Source of the DNA: Psococerastis gibbosa
Taxonomy: Eukaryota; Arthropoda; Insecta; Psocodea; Psocidae
Direction of reading: 5' to 3'
NCBI GenBank assembly: GCA_963971405.1
Contig: OZ020491.1
Span: 13,014,855-13,078,854, forward strand
DNA length: 64,000 bases
The position numbers and the translations under genes are program-made. The notes under the pieces are model-generated. The model had not been told where the DNA came from. It saw nothing but the letters and a program-made list of their open reading frames with translations, and searched no databases. Positions 21,191 through 33,176 of the stretch are shown here, in pieces; position 1 is the first letter of the stretch, and each line of letters opens with the position of its first letter.

Positions 21191-22427
21191 CTTTATAGTG
21201 ATGCTATTTTTCTATGCTCCAGCACTTGAACGTCTTTCCACCCTAAATGTTATAATCCAAAAGTCGGTGTCTTCGAGCGACCTTGAAGGTTCTCAGCGAG
21301 ATTAATACCATATCTAGGTAACATCTCTATTTTTTTATAATTTGTGGTTTTGTTTTAAATGAATTAAATATAATATGTAGATTAGCTGGCAAAACAACTC
21401 CATTTTGTCTTGGCTCAGCTTTCTCGTACAAGCGACGCATGCTAAAGATAGTTTCATTCTAAATTGGGACTTGGGAAGTACTAGTAGTAAATATTTACTT
21501 TTATCTACTATTAGTGAGGCACTAAATTATATACCCGGGTATTGTCATCCGCCATTTTTTATCCTGTATTTCCTATATGGTAAGTATTGTAATTATTTTT
21601 AAGAAATGCAAAAGATTGAAAAAAACGAAAACACGTTTTATTATATTTTTATTAAACACTACCCTAATTGGTAGGACGTTTTTTTAAATAAAAATAAATA
21701 AACAACGATAAATTTCTAATAATAAATGGATAAACTCCCAATGCTTGGTTTATACACCAGACTTATAATGGATAAAAAATGGTGGATGACAATACCTGTC
21801 TTAAATATAATAATATAGAGCACTAATTATTAGGCTTTACATTGAAAAATCACGTCCCAATTTTGACTGAAACTGTCTTTAATTAGCATCGACCGTACCT
21901 CCGCGACCTTCTATTGTGATAAATTAACATTTGCAATTCGTGATGCATAATATTATAGGCTTTTGAAAGTCTAATTTGTAGCCTATTGCATTCAGTATTA
22001 TCGTAGACCAACTGGCCAAGCCCTCTTCCATTGTGACTTCATTTGTAACGGAACGATATCTTCAAAATACTCGTTAGACTTTAGGACTTTAGTAGCTGTA
22101 AATCTAACCGTTATTTTATTTTGTTCAAATTGTTAGGTACTCACACGGTACCGTACTGTGTTTAAAGTTGTAGATCTTAGGCTATAAATATTAGGCCAAG
22201 GGGTGATTTGATTATGTTTTTCACAAGACTATAACCTCGCACGTTTTTACATAGGCTTTGAAGTCGCACACTGAAGGAAAAATAACCCTGAATTAATTGT
22301 CACAATGTTTGAACTCTGTTAATATTAGTTTTGTAACTTGAAGATTTTGTTTGTTACCTTCGTAGTTTATTAATAAATACCATCTGCGGTACTTAAATTT
22401 GTATGCTACCTAAGTTATTTACACCTG
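21191..22427. other. ANKRD29 downstream region, nothing recognised
   Basis: AT-rich. An AATAAA at 21687-21692 is a possible polyadenylation signal; otherwise no feature. Confidence 0.4.
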
Positions 22428-22585
22428 CAGCCTGATCGAGGCGATTATAATACCGGGGTTAAATAAATACCCTAGGATTATAACTGTAAACAAACAAATT
22501 TTGAATAGCACTTTCCATTATAAAATTATCTTGTTTACCAGGGGATTAAATAAATACCGGTATTATAATCGCCTCGATCAGGCTG
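22428..22585. mobile_element. Foldback MITE, family M2, copy b
   Basis: Ends CAGCCTGATCGAGGCGATTA and complement, flanked by CTG on both sides. 158 bp. Confidence 0.75.
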
Positions 22586-22941
22586 CTGATACTTATCATT
22601 TTTGAAGCAGAGCTCAAAATTTTACGTTGTAGCACTTACCAGCTAATGCTTCGTTAAAGTTTTGTCACTGACTGATGTGTGAATATGTACCTACTCAGCA
22701 GTAAGGAAGATTGAAAATATTTTGATAGTCACGACTGAATAGCCAACTGCTATTGGCGCTTGGGCGTTGAAACATCATTTGTGGTGTGTGCCTTGTGGAT
22801 GCCGATCTAATACCTGAAAGGCTGACCCTTGTTACTACAGACTTAGGAATCTTCTGAAATTGACTCCGTTGTTTGCCAACCTCCCATTTTCTGACTCAGC
22901 ATGTCACCGCCCGTGTGTACCAGGCATTACTGTGTAGTGTA

Positions 22942-23055
22942 ACTGCAAAGGCTTTCACGGCCGGAGTCGAGTGAAGAACCAGTAGAATCCGGGCTGATGG
23001 GCCGTGGTGCACTTTCATATCGACCATCAGCCCGGATTCTACTGGTTTTTCATGT
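22942..23055. mobile_element. Short palindromic Penelope-end element
   Basis: Contains ACTGCAAAGGCTTTCACGGC and the inverted pair around CCCGGATTCTACTGG, without the hammerhead part. TAGTGTA is repeated on each side (22935-22941, 23056-23062). Confidence 0.65.
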
Positions 23056-23435
23056 TAGTGTATAGTGCTCGACTTAGGTCAGTGGCAATACAATACCGTA
23101 TACGTAGAGTTCCGTTCCCTCTAATGTCTACTGTTAAGTTAATAAGTTGACCAACAAGCAGAAGCTATATAACACATTGTAAAGACTACTTACTTACTAG
23201 TCAACGCCCACCCTTGGCAGGTTAGCCTCAGGCATTTGGTGACATGCTGACCAGTATCTCCTTGCTGTCTCCCGGAAGATGTTGTCCGTTTGGCCTTCCC
23301 CGTCTTCTACCAGGGCTGGGCCACAGAACAACATAATATATAATAATATAATATAATGGGCTGGGCACTCTGGTAGATGCCCTGAATTCATTTCGCTATG
23401 CCCAGGGGCCAAAATTAATAAATGTATAAATATGA

Positions 23436-23658
23436 ACTTTTTTTGTTCTATTACGAAGCCAACCTAGCGGGGTTAAGGCTATAACCCCTCTCTTACACTC
23501 AACTAGGAAAGCCCGGGACCGCCTGCTTTACATGACCTCCGAAGCATGGCCAGAAAATGTAGCAAGTGTGGGACTCGAACCACAGAATACTATAATATAT
23601 ATGACTCGAACCAACAACCAATCGGGTGAAAGTCGGAGTCTGTACCACTAGGCCTACT
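23436..23658 (-). repeat. SINE S1 copy
   Basis: Reverse copy of the element at 7868-8060, with an AT-rich insertion near the box B region (about 23585-23615). Confidence 0.6.
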
Positions 23659-25180
23659 CTAAATGTCCTGTCCCTTTAATGTCTGAAGCAAGGACCCTGA
23701 TGCGATGCAGGTGGGAGGGGAGCTTGATAGTCATGGCCGGTGGTGGTCCTGAAAACAGCAACGCTCACATTTTAATAACTATATACAGTATATTATATAG
23801 GTATGGTACTTATTTTTGGTTCGTTACAATCATTCAACAGGGATGAACTAAGGTGATTCTTTTACGCTGAGCAAGTTTTTTAGTACCGGTAAACCGGGGC
23901 GTCGATCATCATTATAGGGTTTCAGTAAGTTTTCGAAGTACCATTTCAGTTTTTTGACAAGGGACCTGTGCGTAACAATTAAACGATTACTCTATCGTTA
24001 ATGGTATGCCAATGGTTTCCATTACTTTTTGTGGAAAAATAATCGGTTTTAATATTATTTTGTTGTGATCGACTTCACCCGGTGAGTGGGGCAAATTCGA
24101 TCACTCATCTTATTTTGAATGTTAATCAACTGAAACCAATTTCGATCAATTTTAGGGGTTTATAGACCTAACTCCGTTAGGTTGGCTTGGTAATAGCACA
24201 AAAAATCCCTTATTTATTTATTTATTTACAAGCGAACCAAGGTTTCCCTAAAATTCATAAAACACTGTTTTCTTCAGGAATCTAAAAAAAATCTATTTGC
24301 AACTAACTGTAACACAACTGCATGATTGTTTAAACCAAGCGCAACTTTTCTGAGATGTAATATTAGCAAATAAAAATAATTTCTAGGACATACGCTATGG
24401 AAGGGTAATAGTGATCGACTTTTCCCTTTTTTGACATGCGTCCACATTTTCCCTCCAAACGTGCGAAATTGAGAAATATTTTTTGGTTTGGTGGTAAAAA
24501 ATAAAATTTCAATGAACATGCTAAAATTCAAGTTTAGTCATAATGTGTGATATGGCAATAAAACATAGTTACATGTACCATGAAAAATTGAAAATTAAAT
24601 TTAAAAAACCCAACTAACTTTAACCCGCCAATAACACCTTAACAAAACTAAAATCTGCCATGTGCTCCAAAAATTATCTGCTGCCACGGCAAACATTCAA
24701 TGCCTAACCCAGTTGCGCGGGAAATTAAAAACCCGGACAGTGAACTTTAATCGAAGTTTACCCATGTGATCGAATTTGCCCCCGTATACGGTACCTACTT
24801 TTAGTTTTTTTATGATATGATTTTAAGCTGGCGCAAACTAACGGCAGTAGAAATGTAAGTTCACAGTGTCGTATTGTGCTTGCATATGGGAAAAGGCTCC
24901 GAATTTCGGGCTAGGCCCTATATAAGTTTTACCGTAAAAAGTGTGCGACTATGTGAATATGTTGTTCTGTGTTATACATTACCCATTAGGTAGGTACGGA
25001 TTCAAATAAGACAAGCGGCAAGTAATTGTTATAGTTTTGTAAACAAATATGAACCAAACTAACATGCACCTAAATGAAATATAATAATAAAAAGTTCTAT
25101 AAGCTTTAATTCAATCACCAAGACTCCAAGAGTACCAGCTTTTCACTAGCTAGTAGCTTTGTAGCTTAATTATTAGCTTT
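23659..25180. other. Intergenic region
   Basis: Holds only a SINE S1 tail fragment (24165-24240). The motif GATCGAATTTGCCCC near 24770 has a reverse relative near 24090, suggesting an old foldback. No exon supported. Confidence 0.35.
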
Positions 25181-25637
25181 GGCGCCCATTCCACATACGT
25201 ACATCGTCAATGAAAATTATGAAATTGAAGGACATTTCAATTTTACTCTATGCCATTGTTAAAATTGATCAATTATGAATTGATCATAGAGTAAAATATT
25301 AGAATATTAGAAGTTCTTTGGTAAAATCACAAACAAACAAACTAAAATTAAAAAATGGCGTCATGTGATATGATATGACAAGTACAACTATTTTAATTGA
25401 TTTCTTTAAAAAGAACGCATTTCTGTATAAAAATTATAATAAGGATTAAATAATAAGGCGACGAAGAAAACAAATGCAATTTAAAGAAACAAATGCAAAC
25501 AAATTTCAAAAATTTGGCGCACACGCTTCAATTGAAAATTGTCAATTTTCGAAAAAACATATGGAATATTCCCATCAATGAGAAATTGAAATGTCCTTCA
25601 CTTTCATAATTTTCATTGACGTTGTACGTATGTGGAA
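25181..25637. mobile_element. Harbinger-like foldback element (M1e1)
   Basis: Ends GGCGCCCATTCCACATACGT and complement, arms TCAATGAAAATTATGAAATT. The interior is related to the inner element of M1c/M1d and keeps ILIDFFKKNAFL-like codons. Confidence 0.6.
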
Positions 25638-25799
25638 GGGGGGTATTCCATATACGTACAACGTCAACGAAAAATTGAAAAATGACGTTTTAGCAGACAT
25701 TAAAGACATACTAAAAATTCTGCTACCACGTCAATTTACGTCATTTTGACGTCATTTTTCAATTTTTCGTTGACGTTGTACGTATGTGGAATGGGCACC
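25638..25799. mobile_element. Harbinger-like foldback MITE (M1e2), adjacent to M1e1
   Basis: ATTCCATATACGTACAACGT ... GTATGTGGAATGGGC, with the shared core TAGCAGACATTAAAGAC. It sits about 185 bp upstream of the first TRMT2A-like (+) exon. Confidence 0.65.
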
Positions 25800-25983
25800 G
25801 AATACCCGCCTTTTGACTCTTTTTAGAGCTAAAGTGGAGCATCCGAAACAAAATTTCCCTGCCAAGGTTCCAGCTGCGCCAAGAAAGTTCACTTTGTTAT
25901 GTTGGCAAACTGCAAGAATGAAGGAAAGACGCCTGTAATCTGCAATTTCGTAAATTTGTTTCAGTAATTTTATATTTCAATAG

Positions 25984-26108
25984 TTTTAAATAAAATGCAA
26001 GGTGTAAAGAGAGATTATACTGGAAAATCAAAGCAAACGAACTTGTCATTAGAGGAGCAAGCCCTGTATACCACAATACCACTTTGGAAAGTGCCATATG
26101 AAGAACAG
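25984..26108 (+). CDS. TRMT2A-like (+) exon 1
   Basis: Ends PLWKVPYEEQ before GTATTT, the conserved PLW-PY-EQ segment ahead of the methyltransferase part of TRMT2A. The 5' limit is uncertain: either splicing at AG 25982-25983 or initiation at ATG 25995, which would give a protein starting MQGVKRDYTGK. Confidence 0.6.
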
Positions 26109-29100
26109 GTATTTTGTAAAATTTATAATCCATTGTTAAAGAGTTGTAATTAGTAAAGACTTGAATGTTATTGAAGTAATTCGTGACATGCCTAGGAATT
26201 CCAAATCATTACCTTAATAATATGTGCAAACGTAACGTTTGTATTCCAATAAGCCGACCTCCGTAGATGGTGTTGCACTATCAGTTAGCAGGCAGCTTGA
26301 AACGCGGGGTCTCAATTTCTTAGTATAAATCCTAAAATAATATAAAGTGAAGTGAAGACTGAAGTAGTCTAAAAGCGCTGAAGTTCAAAGTGTTTTTTTA
26401 GGTGAAAGAAAAGAGTGACGCTGCCGTTAATCAAATTCTAAAATTATGCGAGTTAATTCTGACTAGAAATCCAAACCTTGGTGCTTACGTACAAGCGCAG
26501 CAAGAAGCCAATAAAGGCATGATGTGCAGGGTAGATCCCATGATGCGTACTTCAAACCCCAATGGCTACCGGGCGAAATGTGATTTCCGAGTTGGTGTCG
26601 ATGAGGTAACTTAAATATCAGTATACTAGCTACTCAGTACTCAACCTAACCTAACCTTTACAATTATTATTTACGCTATTGTATTGATAATCGGTGCAAT
26701 AAAGAATTATCTTATCTTACCAATTAGAGGATATAGCAAAACTGGGCTTGACAGGATTTACACCCAGGCGCATATGGTCTTTTTAATAAACTCCCGTCTG
26801 AAATCAAGAGGATCGACAAGTTGGACGCCTTCAGGAGTGCTTTGATTAAAATTATACGGTATAGTTGATTGCACGGTTTTTTGTGGTACCACTACATCAA
26901 CTTTACTTTGATCGATGGATTATTGGCAATCATTAGCATTACATGCTACTATCAACAACAACAACAACATCTACGCCTAACCGGGGTGTCGTCTTAGCCG
27001 CTGGACCACAAGCCCCGCCAAGCCCAGTTTTTCTATATCCTCTAATTTTCGGTTATAGCAAAGAGGTTGCCTCTTCAACCAAAGTTAATTTAATGCCAGT
27101 GTTATATATCATACCATATATAATATAATATATGCTAGCTACTTTAGGCGTATTTTGTTACACGAATATTTTACATTTGAACACAAATCCGTATTAAAAG
27201 TTGTACCAATCAGGGAACAGGAGGCAAAGAAGCAGAAAAATGCAACAAAATGAGCGTATTGTGATATTCAAATATTATATTGTAAGCAGTAGACATGAAT
27301 TCAAATTAAAGGCGCCAATCCAAAATTTGAAGTTTGAAATTTGAACTTAAAACAACTAACCAAAAAAAATAAAGAACCAGTAGAAATTGGGCTGTTGGGC
27401 CGTGGTTGATTTGAAAGTTGACTTTCATATCGACTATGGACCATCAGCCCATTTTCTACTGATTCTTTATGACTCTGGCCGCGAAAGCCTTTGCAGTTAC
27501 ATTTTAAAAAATAAACCCTATAAAAAGTCACACCAACAGCATAATATTAACCATTAACACGATAGTCATCACAAATCCAAGATGTCAGCCTAGCGTAAAC
27601 AAAGTTTTGTAAGCCAAAAAACCTAAAAAAAAACTTATCAGAAAAAAAATGAATATCTGATCTACCTCCCGAGCTCGGTTGAAATATGATTGAATACATA
27701 ATACTAATCCTGTTTACTAATCCGAATTAAGAATCGAACATTTAATACGCTCCGCCCCCTTTGGTAACAAAATGCACCAAATCCAGTAATCCAAATTCGA
27801 ATTCGTGTAACAAAATACGCCTTTTATGTGCGCTGTTGCACAGTGATAATTTTATTTCAATTATTGAGTAAAGACAAATTTTCAGACATTTACGTTGGAT
27901 GAGATAATTGTTTTCCAATCAGCTGCTGACTGGTGGGCTATTAAACTGGGTCTTATGTTTTCAGCTTTAAATATGAACTTCGCGACGCGTTCGGCTTGAG
28001 CTCTGTGGTCAGCATATTCCGATTTCTTCTCTTTAAAAATTGTCATTTTTTGTTTTTTATATTCAATTGAACTACTGTATATGGAATATGTACTAATGTG
28101 CTTAATGTAGAATAAAAATAACAAAAACACGCAGTTTTCTTTAAAATAATAAAAAACTCAGTGACAACATGGAACATGGGTGTTTAGTTGTGGGTGTGAG
28201 TCACTGCATTGTCCAACATTTTTCAATGGTTTGTTCGCAGGTAACTAATTTGAGAGTGGTAGGTTTCAAAGGAGCCAAGACTGGAGTATTGAGTGTGCGA
28301 CCTGGTGATAAAATGCTTCATCTGCCCCATCAAATAAAACTAGTTGTCAAGGTATGCTAAAAATTGGATCACTATTTTCTTTTCTTCGCCAATGCGTCAA
28401 GGATTCATTTATAATTTAAAACAGCTTGGTGTTCCCAGATTACTGTCGCTGAATCTGTGGATCCAGTCGAACTGAATTGGGGAACGGCTTGAAGAATTTG
28501 GCCCATTGATTGAAATAACACTCTGAATGACATATCGTCACAAACTTAACCCATAACGGTTTTCTATTTTGCTAGTTTGCCAGTCTAACTAGCTTAGGCC
28601 ATTAATTACAAATATATTCATGTTAGTGCTAACCAAATGATGGCTATTTATCGTAAACCTGGCATATAAACAAAGAATGTAGTTGATGGTTTGACCTCAG
28701 TTTGTTTACTCGTAGCTAATACGCTGCCGTTTTGCAGTTATTTGAAGATTACGTTCGGCTTTCTCCATTACCACCTTACTCACCGGAAAGTAAATCAGGT
28801 TTTTGGCATCACATCATGGTTCGAGTTTCGATGGCTGGAGAGGTAATGTTCAAATTGGAAATATTTGACTGTTTTAGTTTTTATGTATTATTTATGTTTC
28901 TAAAAAACGGCGTACGTGACTCAACAGTTCAGTTACAAAATTCTGCGGCTCTTCTTTTGACGCCGTCTTCAAGTTCGGATATTAATTAAGTTGCCGGAGG
29001 TAAATTTATCCGTCCATCCACCTGTTTATTTATTTTATGATAGAACTGAGAAATATTATATTTTATTTTTTCTGGACATAATAGTGGTCCCTTGCCCAAT

Positions 29101-32100
29101 GCCAACGACCCCATGGATTTTGCGGACACTATTTATATTATTTCCGTATGCATTTTTGCCCATTGGCAAACTGGAATACGTTCTCGATGTCAACCTACGT
29201 CGGCTACAAGCGACAGTGGACAGAGGCAAGATTACCATTTACGCAATGTAAAGATACTACTCTATAGAAAGTTTGATTTTTTAGAAGGCCTGGGCTCAGC
29301 AAGCTAAGGGTGATGATTAGGTATAAAGTGTTTGAGTTGTAATTTGCAAATTATTCTATTTGCTTGTCTTGCAGGTGATGATTTTAGTGGTAATGGTTCC
29401 GGGGAGTTTAACGCAACAACAGCTGCAATACGTCAAGTCCGACCTCACCAATTATTTCTTCCATGGCGATGGCCGCGTAGCTAATGTCCATTCATTGTAT
29501 TATCATCCTTATGATGAAAAGTGAGTCCTTATCGAACAACATAAGCTCTAGGGTTGTTAAGTGCAAAGGGGTGAACATTTTTAAGGCGCCAGTTGCTACT
29601 GGGATAATAATAATCAATTATGGCAAGTTCTAGAATGCATTTAATATTAAAAAAAAAAAAACTATTGCAGCAAAGTGTATTTATAATAAATGTGGTTTTT
29701 GCTGCAGGCTTTAATAATTTCCCATTTGTTTTCACAGGTCATAAAGTATATCTATGTGGTGCAATGTTTTTTTTATTTCATCAATATTTTCGTTATTGGC
29801 TGATTTATTTATTATTATTTTTAGTCAACAAGAAGCTATCCCAAACAATCTAGAGCTTCTGGGTGGCGTGCCGAGGCTAGTCGAGACGGTTATGGGCATT
29901 AACTTCCACATAGGACCCTTTACACACTTCATGAGCAATATGTGTACGTCGCAAAGCTTATACCAAGCGATTTCCGACCTTGTTCAACCGAATCCTAATG
30001 TAACAATAGTTGATATTTGCTCCGGAATCGGATCTGTAGGACTTACTCTTGCTAAGGTACGTATCAATATTTTATACTGTTTTTGATCACGCAGATGAGT
30101 ATTTGAAGGTTTGGATGAGGAATTAGACCAGATGGTCATAAATCCTATATAACGCGAAATTTTAGTCCCCCCTGGTATTTATGTAAGAACTAAGGTACCA
30201 AAAATTTAATTTTTCCTATTATATGATGCATGAAGTAGTCTTCTACAACTTACATGAGCCAAATCTTTAATAACTTGCTTTGTTAATAAATAAATAAAAT
30301 AAAAAGTTAATAAAAACAACTTTTGGTGTGCTCATTTTCTACGTAGCATGTCCTCTTGAAGAAAGCATGCTGCATGTTTGGAATAAAACTAAAATCGACC
30401 AGTTATTTTAGACAAAAATGCCATGATTTTTTTCTTTTTATTTCTCACATGCTAGGCAAATTTTTTTACATTTTATTTTCAGAAATGTCATGAGGTATAT
30501 GCTATTGAGATGCAAGAACAGAATATCGGTGACGGAGTCGTCACAGCTCAAATGAACAACATTGGAAATTTCTCATTCTTGCACGGGCGAGCTGAAGAGC
30601 AGCTGGGGGATCTGCTTAGGTCGCTGGAAGGTCGTGATAGAGAGATCGTCTGCATCTTAGACCCTCCAAAACTTGGAACCAATAAAAGAAGCGCTCTTAC
30701 GGATCTTGGTAATTATTTTGCTACTTTACACGTTCAGGCGCCCGAAGTACAGGAATTTTGCACTTCGAGGAAAGCAGCCTCTTCATAAGCAATGGAAATA
30801 TGTAAAATACGAATTAATAAATTGTTCAATTTTTTACCCATAGGGTAAACGCGCTTAGATGAGACAACCTGATATGTCCTATTCGCAAACGAACCGCTCT
30901 CACTTGGTCTCCCCTGCTCATCTGGTGTTCGAACAGGTTCCATTCCCCCACCCGTGGTTGTATAATTCTCAACTAGTTGCCTCCCGAAGCATTCCACCCT
31001 CTCTGTTTAGAGGTTGTGCTGTATTTTTGAAGTCTGACGGGTTAAAATAAGGGAAGGTAGGTGAATAAAGATTCAGAGCAGAATTTGCCGCGTTGTCGGC
31101 CTTGTCATTACCCTCTATCCCCGTGTGAGATGGACCCTGAGAAATTGTTCATTAACATATCTTCAAGAAACATGGATAGGTATGTATTTTATGTGAAAGC
31201 ACCCATGTCTCTCTTTAATAATGCACGGATAAATCCTTTGCTAAATGCTTGTTTCCTTCTTGTTAGGTTCAGCACTTGGAAATTGGTTTATAGCAAGAGT
31301 GGACAAAACTATAAGATTTATGACATAATTGCTAGCTTACTCGTAATAGTGCGAGTCTACACACCATGCGATTGGAGACCTGTCGAAACTCAACACAGGT
31401 ATTACCTACAGAGGCGACTTATTCGGATACATTCATTGACTTGTTGGTATGCGACGGTAAAGGTAAATGATGATCGAGACCTTCTCCTAAACACCTGCAA
31501 ATGCTGGTTTTTGTCCCACGATTGGAGCAAAGACCAGCACATGCTATTGGCCATTGTCAAACCGTTTTCGTCATCAAAGTGGAGGAAACCCACCATCTTC
31601 AGTAGTATCGAAATATTAGTTCTTGCAACAATCGGACTTTAATTACAGGTTATTATTTTATTAATTACTAAGGTGAAGTCTCTCGACAAAAGCTCACCAT
31701 TTTTTTCAGCATCGGTTGAAATAAAATTAGAATTCATGGCCACGGTGCAGATTTTTGCCCCAATGCGGGTAGTCATCAACAACTATTATTTTTATGCAAA
31801 CGTCAACCTTTTAAAATGATTCAAATGCCATCAGTATAAATTCAATAATTCATGTCACATTGGGGGGGGGGGGGGGGGGAATCCCTAATTTCACGAGAAT
31901 GCACAGTTAAAGTGTCGAAAACATACTTACCTGTTTTTGTTTGTTAGTAAAAGTCAACTAATCTCATTTTGGTCATGACATAGATAGGCATAGATCGTGG
32001 GTTCGAATCCCGCCGAGTCCAGATTTTTCTTAATCCTCTAATTTCGGTTATGACATGGGTGCAGTGAAAAAAAATGTAAAGTGGGGGTGGGTCTGCGCCC

Positions 32101-32445
32101 CACTCCCCTTCCCCCAACCCTATGTACCTCTTTCTAACACAGTATGGAGTTTTATTTGTACAAAAAACGATATTATTAATTGAACAACCGGGATTATACG
32201 ATTTCATTACTTTTTCAGCTTTCCGCATTGTCGATCAGGTGCGACAGTCTCCCTCGGTGTCTCGCTTCGTATATATCTGCAATAACAACAAGGGTCCTGT
32301 GCGGCTGTTCCTCGACTTTTGTGCATCACCACTTGAGCGTGGCAGTTACAAATTCACAGGGCTTCCCTTCGTGCCTGTGCGCATCATCCCTATTGATCTG
32401 GCCCCCCATACTCCTCATTATCAATTGCTGGTCCTTTTCGAACGG
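25984..32445 (+). CDS. TRMT2A-like m5U methyltransferase homologue, plus-strand copy, probable pseudoenzyme
   Basis: Eight exons (25984-26108, 26402-26605, 28241-28351, 28738-28842, 29375-29520, 29825-30056, 30483-30708, 32219-32445) join in one open frame of about 450 residues. They cover the TRAM-like and class I SAM-dependent methyltransferase parts of the TrmA/TRMT2A family, which makes m5U54 in tRNA. The SAM loop DICSGIGSVGLTLA and DPPK are present. Compared from memory with human TRMT2A, FFQVN reads FMSN (Gln to Met), YVSCNP reads YICNNN (Cys one residue early) and PHCEMLILFER reads PHYQLLVLFER (general-base Glu to Gln). No RRM exon is seen upstream, and no C-terminal exon after the donor at 32446. 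Frames and splice sites are intact. Most similar to the minus-strand gene at 41.9-63.7 kb. Confidence 0.8.
26402..26605 (+). CDS. TRMT2A-like (+) exon 2
   Basis: 68 codons, phase 0, from VKEKSDAAVNQILKL to GYRAKCDFRVGVDE. The GYR-KC-F-VG motif is diagnostic of the TRMT2A family (human YRNKCEFLVG). Confidence 0.85.
26720..27130 (-). repeat. SINE S2 copy split by a LINE fragment
   Basis: The minus-strand SINE head is interrupted at 26774-26967 by a 5'-truncated LINE tail on the plus strand: FNKLPSEIKRIDKLDAFRSA, then untranslated sequence ending in (CAA)n. The two SINE halves fit together across the insertion. Confidence 0.6.
27374..27505. mobile_element. Short palindromic Penelope-end element
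   Basis: Diverged copy: AACCAGTAGAAATTGGGCTG, inverted partner, tail GAAAGCCTTTGCAGTTAC. Flanked by AAAAAATAAA on both sides (27364-27373, 27506-27515). Confidence 0.65.
28241..28351 (+). CDS. TRMT2A-like (+) exon 3
   Basis: 37 codons between TTCGCAG and GTATGC, including GVLSVRPGDKMLHLPHQIKL. Matches VEPGDKLIHLPDNMKLAAK in the minus-strand gene. Confidence 0.8.
28738..28842 (+). CDS. TRMT2A-like (+) exon 4
   Basis: 35 codons, LFEDYVRLSPLPPYSPESK and FWHHIMVRVSMAGE. Together with exon 5 it totals 251 nt, exactly the length of the single equivalent exon in the minus-strand gene (49929-50179). Confidence 0.8.
29375..29520 (+). CDS. TRMT2A-like (+) exon 5
   Basis: 146 nt, phase 0 in and phase 2 out, VMILVVMVPGSLTQQQLQYV to NVHSLYYHPYDE. 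The upstream intron is absent from the minus-strand gene. Confidence 0.8.
29825..30056 (+). CDS. TRMT2A-like (+) exon 6, SAM-binding
   Basis: 232 nt, the same length and phase as minus-strand exon 6. Carries GGVPRLVETVMGINFHIGPF, the altered Q-x-N motif (FMSN) and the glycine-rich SAM loop DICSGIGSVGLTLAK. Confidence 0.85.
30165..30354. repeat. Half of foldback family F6, in TRMT2A-like (+) intron
   Basis: TATTATATGATGCATGAAGT to CTACGTAGCATGTCCT, matching one arm of the element at 59780-60174. Confidence 0.55.
30483..30708 (+). CDS. TRMT2A-like (+) exon 7
   Basis: 226 nt, KCHEVYAIEMQEQNIGDG to LDPPKLGTNKRSALTDL. DPP-K/R is the family's motif IV. It is 33 nt longer than the minus-strand exon, with the extra residues after DPPKLG. 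Confidence 0.85.
31330..31470 (+). repeat. Dispersed tRNA-like repeat S3
   Basis: GCGAGTCTACACACCATGCG ... CGGATACATTCATTGA. Related copies at 43690-43796 plus 45423-45480 (split), 49030-49200 (-) and 55350-55920 (broken). The 43.7 kb copy has a box A-like TGGCAAGGTGGTAGCGT, so a SINE is possible. Confidence 0.5.
31862..31879 (+). repeat. G homopolymer
   Basis: Run of about 18 G, one of many long G or C runs in this window. Confidence 0.8.
31975..32060 (+). repeat. SINE S2 fragment
   Basis: ATCGTGGGTTCGAATCCCGC is a textbook box B/T-arm, but no tRNA body precedes it. It continues like the other S2 copies into TAATCCTCTAATTTCGG. Confidence 0.6.
32219..32445 (+). CDS. TRMT2A-like (+) exon 8, catalytic segment
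   Basis: 227 nt, AFRIVDQVRQSPSVSRFVY then ICNNNKG and LPFVPVRIIPIDLAP, ending in LFER before GTAAGT. This exon should carry the catalytic Cys and the general-base Glu; by eye the aligned positions are Asn and Gln. No continuation exon was found downstream. Confidence 0.85.
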
Positions 32446-33142
32446 GTAAGTTACATATTATTCAATCCAATGTATTTAAAAAGGAAAACAAACCAATATT
32501 ATTCTTAAGGGCGCCTTGTATATGAGTTACGGGCTACATTGAGCGAACTGCTACCAGGAGCGCACTGGACACTGAGATTGCCCAGGAACCGACTAAAACA
32601 TTTTGCAACTTTCCTTTGACCTATCTTAGGGACTCGGGACACGATGCGTTTTTCCCAAGCGTTTAGGAAAAACGTTGCGTTTTAAAGTGAATATACACGG
32701 CACCCTGTGAGAAAACGCACCGCTGGACGCGCTATTTGGAATTCGAAATGAACCGATTTCTTGGAGCATGCGTTTTCTGACTTTTCTCGTCGGTTAGGCG
32801 GGCAACATGACAAACACAAAATCCCTGTCTATTTTGCTACTAAAAATGTCTGCTTCCACGATTTGCTTACTATCAAGAGACAAAATGGCGGAGGAACTAT
32901 AACAAGATATTTTGTCTGCATTTTTTGATGCGTTTGAGTCATTTCCGTGCCTCAGGCACACGAACATTCCAATTATTTTAACAAAATTATGAAAAATTAC
33001 TTGGCATTAACTGTAGCTCGTTAATAAGTCTAACATGGGAGTAATCGTACCGATTTAGTAAAAATCGTGATTTAAAACTTGCTGTCACTCATTGTTAAAA
33101 TTAACTTTGTATAGTTTTACGAATAAAATAAAATTAAAAATT

Positions 33143-33176
33143 CACAACCGGTTTCGGCTCACGCCATCGTCAAGTG
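33143..33176 (-). ncRNA. Hammerhead ribozyme-like motif, PLE2 minus arm
   Basis: Mirror of 34314-34347: stem I CAC/GUG, core UUGACGA, extra U, stem II GGC-GUGA-GCC, GAA, stem III ACCGGU. The first core base is U instead of C, so activity is doubtful. Confidence 0.5.

Noticed and set aside
25831-25940. Possible upstream exon of the plus-strand TRMT2A-like gene (AKVEHPKQNFPAKVPAAPRK)
   Set aside because: There is an acceptor-like TTTTTAG but no donor in a usable phase, and no similarity to the RRM-like exon of the paralogue.
31061-31642. 193-codon open frame on the plus strand
   Set aside because: It lies in a TRMT2A-like intron, overlaps an S3 repeat and has no recognisable domain or protein-like composition.
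31990-32012. tRNA gene suggested by a perfect T-arm GGGTTCGAATCCC
   Set aside because: No acceptor, D or anticodon stem fits around it. The same context occurs in other SINE S2 copies.
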